Both the position numbers and the translations under genes were made by a program. 64,000 nucleotides of DNA. It comes from Eutreptiella sp. 'Long Island Sound 2002' (taxonomy: Eukaryota > Euglenozoa > Euglenophyceae > Eutreptiales > Eutreptiaceae). The stretch covers positions 62,159,355 to 62,223,354 of the forward strand of contig OZ038384.1 in NCBI GenBank assembly GCA_964036045.1, read 5' to 3'. The first letter of the stretch is position 1. Each line of letters begins with the position of its first letter. Shown here in pieces: positions 10,266-19,878 of the stretch. The notes beneath the pieces are model-generated. The model saw only the letters and a program-made list of their open reading frames with translations, was not told the DNA's origin and did not search any database.

Positions 10266-11781
10266 TTTTGCGGCGTCCGAGCACTGGAGCAAGTACTGCA
10301 ATGCCGTGAGCGCCCCGTCGGACGACGAATGGCCTGACGGCTTGACCGAGGATGGGGACAAACTGTTCCTCAAGGACAAGCTGTTGGTCCCTGAGAACCG
10401 AATGGAGGAGCTCATTGACCACTGGCATAACGCCCAGCTCATGCATCCTGGTCGGGACAAGATGCAGCAGGACCTGGAGTGGCGCTTCAAGTTCCCACCG
10501 GGGTACTACGCCCTCCTGGACAAGTACTGCAGCGACTGCGCCGTGTGCTGGGCCACGAAGAGCCCCAACCACTCCACAGCGGGCAACCCGGTGTATACGG
10601 CTGTACCGGAGGCCCCTATGCGGTCTGTGGCCATGGATGTGTTCGCCATGCCTGAGGTCACCGTGGACGGAGAGACCTACGACTGTGTCATCCTGGCGGT
10701 GGACAGGCACAGCGGGTATATCGTGGCGGTCCCTGGCAGGAGGTCCAAGAAGAAGGACAAGAAGGACAAGCATGGAGTGGGGCTGCAGGCCAAGACCGTC
10801 GCTAATGCCATGATCAGGCATTGGCTGACGATTTTTGATGTCCGAGCTGTCATCTGCAGCAATCGGGGCAGTCAGTTTGTGGGGACGTGGTTCAAGACGA
10901 TGTGCAAGCACACGGGGATTTGGCACGCCAAGAACGTGGCGTACCACAGCCGGTCAAATGGCCGAGCTGAGGTGGCCGGGCGGCAGATGTTCGAAAAATT
11001 CCGCCAGCTGCACATCGACAAACCGGGCCGGAATTGGTATAATTCGCTGTGGAGAGTACTCCAAGCGTATCATGACCTTCCGCGACCCACTGGACTGTCG
11101 CCCCATCGTATCCTGTTCCTACAGGATCGAGTGTCAGGCACTCTCCCGTGGTTGAACCATGGCCAAGTGGCCCGGGATGCGAACGCTACGATTGCTGAGG
11201 CGGACGACACGGCGGCCAAGGTGTGCAAGGCACTTCAGGACGAGCATGACAAGAGGGCCAAGTACTTCAAGCAGGGAAAAGTCCAGAAGTATGCTCTCCA
11301 AGACACCGTGTGGGTGGAGCGGCACCACAAGGATGTCCTGTCCAGGCATCGGCAGGCATCTTGGTATGTGCCGGGGGTAATCGTGCGGAAGGTCGGGTAG
11401 GATGTGTATGCGGTTTGTGTGGGGGATAACAAGATCCTGGACCGCGACCATACCCAGCTTCGTCCCCGAGCACCAGACCCCAGCGGACGTCCTGTCACCT
11501 TCCAATTCACGGCCGGCGATGTGGACTCGGATGACGAGGGTGAGGACGACGACTTCACCGACGAGAGGATCCTGGCGGACAAGCCGGACCCGGGGACGCC
11601 TGGGGGAAGGCTTCATAAAGTCTGTTGGAAGGGATTCGCCGCGTCCAGGGATTTGTGGGAGCCTCCGAGCAGCTTTGTGCCGAGGTACACCACGGTCTGG
11701 ATGGACTATCTGAAGAAAAAGAATATTTCCTTGGATGTCAAGGACGTGTTGTTCCATTTGGTGTCGGCAGTAGCACCGTAA
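10261..11781 (+). pseudogene. pol: Family A pol: integrase and chromodomain, inactive
   Basis: Integrase inserts cDNA and the chromodomain can steer it to chromatin marks. A zinc-binding HH-CC region lies at about 10410-10560 (CSDCAVC). Catalytic acidic residues are Asp at 10636 and Glu at 10969, but the middle Asp is Asn (AAT, 10861-10863) in SNRGSQF where family B has SDRGPQF, so the core should be dead. A lysine-rich insertion (KKKDKKDK) of about 11 residues sits between the first two positions. UAG at 11398-11400 replaces a codon that is Glu in family B. The chromodomain (about 11560-11720, motifs RILADK, KVCWKGF, LWEP) follows in the same frame, stop at 11779. Confidence 0.85.
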
Positions 11782-12173
11782 TGGATCCCCCTTGGCATTT
11801 TTGTTTGTTTATGTGCTTGGGAGACAGGTGAGGCGTTCATCCGGGGATTTTTGGGCCTTCATTGGCCATATACCCCCTTCACTCGATCTCCACATATACA
11901 TTTCATTGTGGTATACTTATTTAGGTCGACCGACGATGTTTCTCTATCTTTGATCCCCTCGGTCCATGTTGTAGATCAAGAGGAGACCGGATATGGCGTA
12001 GGGCACCGATTATGAGTGTCCTCACCCCTCCCTTGTGGCATGGGCGACGCCTACGACGTGTACCGGGCCTCCATGTGTCCTTGGGACATGGGGGGGGGGT
12101 TTGGAGCCCATTGGCGTCCTCCCGTCCTCTCTTCAATGACTTCCGAGCAGTAACAACGCTCTGAGAAGGGGGG
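11782..12173 (+). other. Element A 3' UTR and polypurine tract
   Basis: Non-coding, 392 bp, far shorter than the 1.5-kb 3' UTR of family B. It ends in the polypurine tract GAGAAGGGGGG (12163-12173) next to the TG of the 3' LTR; plus-strand DNA synthesis would start here. Family B has a very similar tract preceding the same TGAAGC. I see no gene in this stretch. Confidence 0.7.
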
Positions 12174-14538
12174 TGAAGCCGGTTCGGAACCCAGTGGCCA
12201 TCTTGGGGTCACCTGGGGTGTGTATCTATGTGCCGGCAAGCCGCCATTGGCTGATATCAGACTCTCCCATCCACCTGACCTAACCTGATGTGATAGTGTG
12301 ATAGGTTTGGCCATTCCGGCTATGAGCGGCCATATTCAGTACCGAGGCGCCGCCAGCTGAGATTTATATATCAGAATATCAGGAATCAACAGGGTTTTTT
12401 TATCATAATGTTTCCGTAATTTTCCGCCTTTCGTTCTGATTGTCAATGTATCGGCGACTGTCAGTTGGCTCGAGATTTTGCGGTAACCGATTGGTTAACT
12501 GTTATTTACAGATATTTTGGCGGAAACCCCGATGAAGGGTCAGATTTCATCAGTAAAGGGTTCGTTGCTTCCGCAATTTTCATATTATACACTCGCAAAA
12601 TGAATCCGATTTTTTCAGACATTCAGAATCGGATTTTCGACTTCGACATCGCCGCACTTGATATGATGAATCTCGAGTGGGCCGACATTTTTCCCCGATC
12701 ACGAATCAACCTTCCTTTTGTTCTATCCCTGATTTTTCTTGGAGATATAGTCGAAACAAAAGTGATTCGTGGGACCAGTTTGAAAGGTCATATCTCTAGC
12801 TCACGGCGAGGTATACCACTTTCGAGAATCGGGTTGGAATCGCCTTGGTCTCAACTTCATTCAGAAAGCATCAAACGCCTTTGGTATGTACACATGCCCG
12901 GTATAGCAAGGGATAATGGTCAAGAGGGTAGAAAGTGATATATAACTCTTGGACCGTGCACCGGAATATTTTATTGCGACTTTCGAGTGTACCGCATGAG
13001 TGTTGGGGTTGCATAGATACTTTTATTGGGTTCCTACGTATTTTTAACGTGAAGTTATGTCCATGGAGGGGCATGGCATACCATGGTGGGAGCCACCTTT
13101 TGCGGGTATGTGCTATATGCATGGTATGTGCTTCGCTATGCTCACACCCATGTTATATATCTCCGTTTGTAGGAAGATATATGGAGTCATACGTGGCAAG
13201 GGCCTCGCTCATGTCCCAATGATGAACTCCATAGCGCTAGACTAATTCTACCGCTCATAAAGTGCATGTGGGAGGGCTTACGGAGCGACCCACTAGCGCC
13301 AATATCGAATTTCCCATTGTCATGGTGCGTGTTGGGAGGAGGTTCGAAGGTGTCCCTATGCGTCCATGTGGGGATCCAAGTGGGGGGACTGTTTGCAAAT
13401 GGTCCCAAGCATATGTGCTTTGAGTCATGGGTTGACACGATGGGTGAGCGAAGTTATATACTATTGTAATTATCTTGAATTTGGCATTATTTGCATGTTT
13501 TTGACCTCATTTTATGCTCATTTTTGTGTTTTATGTGCTCAACTGGTCGGCTAACAGTAAAGTGCCTAGAGATCCGTGAACTATGGTATGTTGTTCATAT
13601 GTTGGCATATGCTTCGGTGTTGTACCTCAGCATATGCCAGAGGACGTGGTCACCTTGGCTTGGCACACGAGGCCTCACAAAATTAGGTCTCAAATTCATG
13701 AGACGAATTGTGAAGCATGTCATGTACATAATCGGAGGGGTTTCGCAGCCAATGATGGGGTATTCTTGGGCATGGACATTAGGTCTATATGACCCTTGTA
13801 TACTACTTTCTGGTTTGACACATGCATGGAGCATTTGGATATTTGCCGTATGCATTTTTGAGTATATAATTGACTTTTGGGTATAATGGTGTGATTTGCC
13901 TGATTTTGCCATGTTGTGAGGTCGTCTTCATGGGGCAGTTCTCCAAGCCCATTCCATTCCAAGTCCAACTAAGGTTATGTCAGGGTGGGGCATGGTCCTG
14001 AGTGCCACCCTAGGCCATGACACGCTACCTCCCTCATTGGGCTAGGATTTAGAGGCTTGGCGATGAACACATTTTTGGGGTTTGTGTAATGACCTTTGAC
14101 ACATGGCATTTAGCCATCTTAATTGACTGGGTTCGGGGCATCATGTTGGCGAGTCAAGGGAAGGTCTTGAGTCCGGGGAATGAGGGGTCTTTGGCTCCGA
14201 TTGTGTACGTTTCTGTCTTTCCCCAACTTTACTTTATTTGTGTTCATATGCCAATTTCAGGGCTTTCCTCTTTGGTGCAATTCTTGTACATGCCCGCCAC
14301 CGTGAGACAACCGCTGTGCTGAACGGAAGCCCGCAGCGTGGATTGGATTGTGAATTGGGCTATTGCCGTATTTGTGGGATCTGGTTGCGGTTCAGGGTTG
14401 AAGGAGGATTTTTTTTTCTATATTTTTGGATTTTGGACCCTGGACTTTGAGAAATGCAATCGCTGATCAGGAGCAAGTCAGCAGGGGTGACAGGCGGAAG
14501 GGGCACAGCAGGGGCCGGTCCTGGTAGGGACCTTCTTT
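12174..14538 (+). repeat. 3' LTR of element A, complete
   Basis: 2,365 bp from TGAAGCCGG after the polypurine tract to CTTTA, where identity to the internal region stops. Lacks the 1.6-kb duplication of the 5' LTR. Sequence after 14538 (ATCCGCATGC...) is family A pol on the reverse strand, so the target of A was the A' protease region. If A made a 4-5 bp target duplication, ATCC(G) should precede its 5' LTR outside the window. Confidence 0.85.
12465..12938 (+). CDS. LTR-A open frame, second copy, doubtful coding
   Basis: Same 157-codon frame as in the 5' LTR, again opening at TTG with the first ATG at residue 46. Substitutions relative to that copy are concentrated in the middle third and mostly change the residue. 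Function unknown. Confidence 0.2.
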   Translation: MARDFAVTDWLTVIYRYFGGNPDEGSDFISKGFVASAIFILYTRKMNPIFSDIQNRIFDFDIAALDMMNLEWADIFPRSRINLPFVLSLIFLGDIVETKVIRGTSLKGHISSSRRGIPLSRIGLESPWSQLHSESIKRLWYVHMPGIARDNGQEGRK

Positions 14539-15271
14539 AATCCGCATGCATAATCCGTGGACAGCCATGTGAGGCATTCATCATCCTCCCGGACCAGCGT
14601 TGCACGATGGGCAAGGGCTCCAATGGCATTTGCCACCATGAAGTCATACCCCATGATCATATCCCAATCTATAATGTCGGCCACATAGAACTTCCCGGAT
14701 AGAGTCTTCCCTTCGCCAAATCACGGCGGTTCAAGCGCTCATGCTCCCAGAATTCCATACTGATAGTGGCCTCATGGGTACCACCACCCATGATCTCTCC
14801 ATTGGCCACCTTCAGGCGCACCGGTCTACGGCTGGGCTGCAGGAGTTCCTCCTTGAACAACCCTCTCCGGACCAGGCTCACCTGGGCACCGGTATCCACC
14901 AAAACATCCACCACCAACTCCTCTTGTCCGCACCGTGCACGCAGCTTCAAGTGCAACTGCCGCTCGTCACCATGAGGTGTATGGACGACTCTCACGGCAT
15001 GCAAGTCTAGCACATCCGGGTGCATCAGGACTTTGAGGGTATGGTCACAGATGGTGTAGATCTTGGGCTGGTCGTGCCCATCCACGGGGCTCTCCGTGGT
15101 CGCTCCTTCCTTCTTGCCCACATGGGCGCTCCAGGGGTTGGGAGTGGCGAAACTCAGTGGTTTTGGCTCTTCTGCAGCCTTCTTCGGCACCCGATGTGCC
15201 TTCGCTTTCTCTGGGATTCCACTGATTTTCAGAGGAGAGACCTCCGAGGTCCTACTCCCGTGGGGGCTCCT
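14539..15271 (-). pseudogene. pol: A' protease region, cut by insertion of A
   Basis: Reverse-strand start of pol just after UAG (15274-15272). The frame is open through that UAG position into the retropepsin motif VDVLVDTGAQVSLV near 14885. A shift near 14700 separates a final piece with DWDMIMGYDF. The sequence is cut at 14539 at the point corresponding to about 7475 of element A. The remaining A' pol (RT to chromodomain) and its other LTR are predicted to lie left of the window. Confidence 0.8.
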
Positions 15272-16656
15272 CTAAACATGGCCTGCCGCAGCTCCCTCCT
15301 GCTGCGATCCGCTCAGACTTTGTCCACCACGTTGCTGGGCTTTGAGTTCCTCCAACGTCCTCAACATGTCCTCAGCAACCTCCTCGATCGACCTCACGCG
15401 TCGGTCTGGGCCGGGTCCACCACCATAGCCTCTTCCTTCGCCTTTCCCTTGGCCTTTGCCTTGGCCTTTTTCCCCGTCTCCGCCCTTCGCCTTCCAGTCT
15501 GTAGTCCGCTGCTCCTTGGGCTTCTTCTCGGGTTCGGCGGCGAAGTAGGCCTTCTTGTCCGCCTCATACACCTTGCACTGACGGTGGTCGTGTGCATGGT
15601 TGTTTCCCTTGCCATAACAGACCCAGCACCTGTCGTGCTGAGACCTGTACTCCCGGAACCAGAGCGGTGGGTTCCCGATCCTCCTTGGCTCTTTCCCCTT
15701 CTTGGGTCCCACCCGGCTCCATCTGGACCGATCCTGCCCATGGTCCCTCACGTTGTGCGCCACAAACGCGAAGAAAAACGGCCTCCTCGTGATCCTCCCG
15801 GGACGCGGTCCAGTGGTCTTGGCCACTTCCACTACCATCCTCAGCGGAGTTGGCCGTGTCCTCCGGGATCTCCCGATGATGGCGGTCTTCTCGGTGGCCT
15901 CGTTGTCCATGACCATGTCGATCCTGCACGTGGGCCTCGTTCTTCGCATTGAGCTTCAACTCCACCGTGATGTACTTGACGATCTCGTCCAGGCTCATGC
16001 GGGCGAAGATGACCTGCATCCTCAGCGGCTCCCCGCGCCTCCACTCCACGTTGTTGAGGCGCATCAGCCTTTGCCCCATGGTGTCGCTGAATACCTCCAC
16101 GTAGACGGCGTTCTTCAACCCCAGCATTCGGCTGGGCTCGCCGAGGTTTCGCCGGAAGAACTCCATTATTCCGGCTTGGGTGTCCTCGGATGCCATGATC
16201 CGTACGGCCACGCGCTTCTTTGCTCGCTTCTTCTCCTCATCATCCACTCTTCTCTTCCAGTGCCGGGGGAGGACGTCCTTCAGCAAGTGTCGGATCTCGC
16301 TGGCCTCATTCCAGTCCTCCACAAGCTTGAGGCTTCTTTGGTACTTGCGGATGTATCGATTCCATTATCGGACCCTCAGTTCCCCGCGCTCCAGCGGCAG
16401 CGGAATGGACCACAAATCCTCCAACTTCTGGTTGGGGGCGTCCACTTGCTCTTCGTCCTCCAGCCACTGGAGGCAGGCTTGCTCCGTCTGGATCACTGCC
16501 TCACGGATCTGATCCGTGAGCTCCTCCTTCAGGTCCTGCGCGAGCCTGTGTGGGAATGTCCGACATACCCACTTGTCCCTTGGCGCTCCCCTCATCTCGC
16601 CGACGACCTCCTCGGCGAAGTCCTCCCAATCCAGGATGAAGTCATCCAGGTTGGAG
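15272..16656 (-). pseudogene. gag: A' gag, C-terminal part
   Basis: Reverse-strand capsid and nucleocapsid part of gag, continuing from 33536 across the inserted element B. The first piece (16656 to about 16365) contains FAEEVVGEMRGAPRDKWVC and is interrupted by a stop after LPLERGELRVR. The next (from 16322) has DVLPRHWKRRVDDEEKKRAKK, where element A has accumulated stops. A frameshift near 15930 leads into the last frame with the CX2CX8HX4C zinc knuckle (CWVCYGKGNN...) and a basic Gly/Lys-rich tail, ending at UAG 15274-15272. Confidence 0.8.
16653..16656. repeat. Target-site duplication GGAG of element B
   Basis: GGAG at 16653-16656 and again at 33536-33539. Joining the flanks recreates the uninterrupted family A gag sequence seen at 5361-5385 (antisense), so this is a clean integration into A' gag. 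The right-hand copy also occurs at 49666-49669 because the flank was duplicated. Confidence 0.85.
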
Positions 16657-19484
16657 TGAAGCGGTACCCAGAACCTATGGCCCATGGCCCGGAGGCCTGT
16701 GAGCCGTCACACCCGTTATGGCCCATGGCCCAGAGGCCTGCGAGCCGTCACACCCGTGCGGAAGCCGTTGACACCGGCTATCCCTGTTCTCTAACCCGTG
16801 AAATCTGGAATCCGATTTCTAACCAATAAATCGATGTAGAATTACCGTGATTTTATTGTCTTGATCGATTTTCGGGCAGAAATCGGTGAAATACCCGATT
16901 TCTACCGCGATTTCTAATTGTCGTGAAATCGCCGCCTGATGTCGCCTGTTCTCGCGCCTTTGTCGCTTCTCCGTGGCGAGTTTTGTGATTGACTTTTCTC
17001 GAGTACCTGTGAGGTTCTAAGAGAACTTAAGGGCTGAATCTAGAGGGTATTTAATGTACTTTCATCTGGTGTGTTCACCAGAATTTTTCGCCGTTGCGTT
17101 TACGAGAAAATCAGCGCGCAAGGCTTTCCGTCGATCGTGCGAACTCACGCTTCTCAAGGACCATGAGTTCGCACGGAACCCTACATCTCCCCCCTATGTC
17201 TTTCATCCATGCCCCCTTCACGCGGGCATATCATCTTGCTTAGGGAAGCGGGCGATGGCGGTGATTTAGGCAGCCTATGGGTCTCGCAAACTCAAGTCGT
17301 TTGCGTGCGCAAACGCTAACTTTGTGGCCTTGTGAGCATGAAGGTTAATGACCCAACACAATGCTCACAAGACCAAAAACCCGAGGCCATTTTCGTTTTT
17401 CGAGCCAACTCAACGATGGCTCCACGCAATTCAATGCGTACCAAAACTCTATTTTCAAAAGAGGGCAAGTTTTTGTCGAAAATTAGGCCAAAATGGCCAA
17501 ACCCCTGAGGCTCGTATTCGAAGCCTATGGGGAGTTGAGCCTCGAACCAAGGCAATATGTAAAGTAGAGACCACGAGGGACATCGTGGATGGCTTGGTTG
17601 ATTTTTACAACCTTGTCTTCCATTTTATATTATTTCGCCTTGTGAGCACGCGTGCCACATTGCCTCTTTGCACACGCGCTCATATACAAGCACTAATGAC
17701 ACGAGTGGGCGGAGACAATCTAACCATAGTGTGCATGTTTGAACGCACCAACTATGGGCCTACCCCAAAAGTGTTTACTCATATTTTTGCTCCTCAAGGT
17801 CCCAAGGATATGTTCATGCCAATATCGCCGATATATGCACTTTTTCCCATAAATAGTGTGCTTCAAGGATTGAGGTGTTAAAAATGCTTTCATTGTGCTT
17901 TGAACCGCAACCCTTGTCGCAAAAGGGAAGCAAAGCTTCGGTTTACATCCATGCAAAAGCCCGAGGCTCCTTTCTCTTGCGATACGGAGATACGATATTT
18001 GGAGGGACTGCTTTTGGGTGAATTTTGGCCGTTTTGCCCAAAATGGCCACAAACTCCTTCTCCCCCTGATTTCACCCCCGAGGTTGCGTGCGCCACTTGA
18101 CCAAGGGTAAGGGCAATTTGGAGAGGGCACGTAAACCCGCATCAAATGGGATGTTTCCCCATGTGGCCTCTCCTCTCAATGGGAGAGTTGTGAGTCACCC
18201 AAGCTGGGGCATGTTGCCTCTCTGCCCCATACGTGTGTCACTTTCCCTCCAATGGGAAAAATAGCTAGAGGCGACCATGATGGATGGCAATCGGCATATA
18301 TTGGGACCTAAGTCCCATGTGCCCATCGCATCTTTGGTTGAAAGGATCCTCGCCGTGGCCATGGAGATATGGAATCATGAGTGCGGGCCGTTTTGGCCAA
18401 ATTTCGCTGTTTTTGCCATTGTGTGCCATATTGGGGCACGGGATCTAGCCAGGAAGGAAGGGCGCATATTGTAGCATATGACCAAGGGTTGAACGCCCTT
18501 GAGTTTCGTATTTGCTCCTCCGGCTCATCCGGAGTTAGTTCAACTTTTGGTGCGATCCACGATCCCCACCTTTGCACCGCATGTTGCTTTCTGCCCCGTT
18601 CGTGTGGTCATCCCCTCGGTGAACAGTAAGCAGCCAGCGTGACAGCAAGCGATAACCCAGGGCATGGGACCAAAGGGGATATCAAGGGTTGTGAATCAAG
18701 GCTTGGCGCGTCAACATCGCCAAGGTTACCTACCCTGGACGGTCGCCCGAGACGGCCGATTTTGCCATTTTGGCAATCATGACCCCATGTGGCGAACCCG
18801 TGGCGCCCTGATGCCGGGACCTCAGAGGGAACCAGGTTGGGTGAGGGCCCCAGAGAGTTCGTACTCGAGGGGCATAGGGTCAGTTGCCTCGTCCCTACCT
18901 CTGGCGGGTCCGGATGAGGGGTCAATTTCGGAGTTTTTCAAGCTAATATCAGTTTGGGCTGAAACAGCCCATTTTCAGCTACCAACTCCTGAGGGATAGT
19001 GGCGGGGCCATATCTCTGGCTCAGAGGGGAGTTGGGACTTGCTGTTATAGGAGCATAGGGAGCTACTGTTGGTCGGCCCTGGAGCTACTTGGTTACCGGA
19101 AACTCGCCTGTGGGTAGGCGAAACACACCCCTTATGTGCAGGGTTTCAGGGTCCGGACTGAGCAGGGCATGGGTTGTGTTTGAGCCCCCGCCCCCACCAG
19201 CCACTGAGAGGGTCGGACCTGGGATTGGGATACAAGTTAGAATAGAGTGTCTATTGACCTGTGATGCACTTACCCCAGTCCAGTCTTAACCCCATGTGTA
19301 CATATCCTGATGTGTTGCTGTACATACTTTCGTTCCCTCTTTGCAGAGTGGCAAGGATTCTGAAACGCTTTGTCACATGACATGAGCGCATTGATGCCCC
19401 TGTGAGCGTAGTGCTTTGCCTGCCTGCTCACTTGCGCGTGTCCACCGCAGCGTCCCGTGGCCGGCCCCCCACGGGAACGCGTCA
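16657..19484 (+). repeat. 5' LTR of element B
   Basis: Begins TGAAGC and ends GCGTCA, matching the 3' LTR at 30690-33535. It lacks 18 bp present in the 3' LTR near 32467. A segment around 18994-19140 differs at roughly one base in five from the 3' LTR whereas the rest differs by only 1-2%. Several perfect inverted repeats occur in the first third. The short frames in it show no recognisable protein. Confidence 0.9.
17065..17315 (+). repeat. Cluster of three perfect inverted repeats in LTR-B
   Basis: 17065-17082: 7-bp arms TCTGGTG/CACCAGA with a 4-nt loop. 17136-17147 and 17164-17175: 12-bp arms CGTGCGAACTCA/TGAGTTCGCACG with a 16-nt spacer. 17298-17315: 8-bp arms CGTTTGCG/CGCAAACG with a 2-nt spacer. 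All three recur in the 3' LTR (third at 31331-31348). The first and third are kept exactly in the divergent LTR-B2 (45129 and 61274 copies), the 12-bp pair is not. They could be RNA hairpins or dimeric protein-binding sites. Confidence 0.7.
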
Positions 19485-19878
19485 AAAGCGTTTCACCGCC
19501 GCGGGGTTACCCAGCCCTCGCGTGCCACTCGGGGCCACCAACCCCGAGCAGCGCGTCGCAGCAGCTCGCAGCGCCGTCCAGCGACAGCGCCGAGTTCGTC
19601 ACGGAGCCTGCAGCGCCGTCCAGAGCATCGCCCTGACCGCGCAGCGACCGTGAAAGAGGTGCACAGACCAGGACTCCTGCATCAGCCCCATCGGCCGACC
19701 CGGAGTCCCGTCGGCCGACCAGCAAGGCCGCGTCAACCACCTCCACAACCACCGGCTGACCAGCACCAGCCGCACTCCCAATCCAGTGCTGCAGCACCCG
19801 CCTCAACAACCACCACCAGTTCGTTGAGTGGAACGAGTGCACACCAAGGACCTCAAGACCAACTACGCCCCCGCTGCC
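19485..19878 (+). other. Element B untranslated leader, no recognisable PBS
   Basis: GC-rich sequence between the LTR end and the first plausible gag ATG. It starts AAAGCGTTTCACC, with no TGG, so no standard tRNA 3'-end primer site is visible, unlike family A. The gag frame is open from 19828 (after an in-frame TGA at 19825) but the first ATG is at 19879. Confidence 0.5.

Larger units (their letters stand above)
1..14538 (+). mobile_element. Family A Ty3/Gypsy chromovirus, degenerate, 5' end outside window
   Basis: Order is LTR, PBS, gag, UAG, protease, Dam-like segment, RT, RNase H, integrase, chromodomain, short 3' UTR, polypurine tract, LTR. The integrase-then-chromodomain ending places it among chromoviruses. 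About 198 bp of the 5' LTR lie left of the window, judged against the 3' LTR. Gag and pol carry at least seven stops and several indels, so this copy cannot be autonomous. The base after the 3' LTR starts an antisense copy of the family A protease region, so this element was inserted into another family A element (A'). The two LTRs differ visibly, locally by more than 10% by eye, suggesting an old insertion or mixed ancestry. Confidence 0.9.

Noticed and set aside
14539-14539. Inverted-repeat or fold-back product at the LTR-A/antisense pol join
   Set aside because: A simple insertion of element A into the antisense A' protease explains the join; the LTR end coincides with the PBS boundary in the 5' copy.
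15020-16829. Plus-strand frames of 310 and 375 codons
   Set aside because: They lie opposite the antisense A' gag-protease and have no recognisable domain.
17054-17269. Short frame in LTR-B (MYFHLVCSPEFF...), repeated in all LTR-B copies
   Set aside because: Only 60-70 codons, spans two inverted repeats, no domain, and repetition follows from the LTRs themselves.
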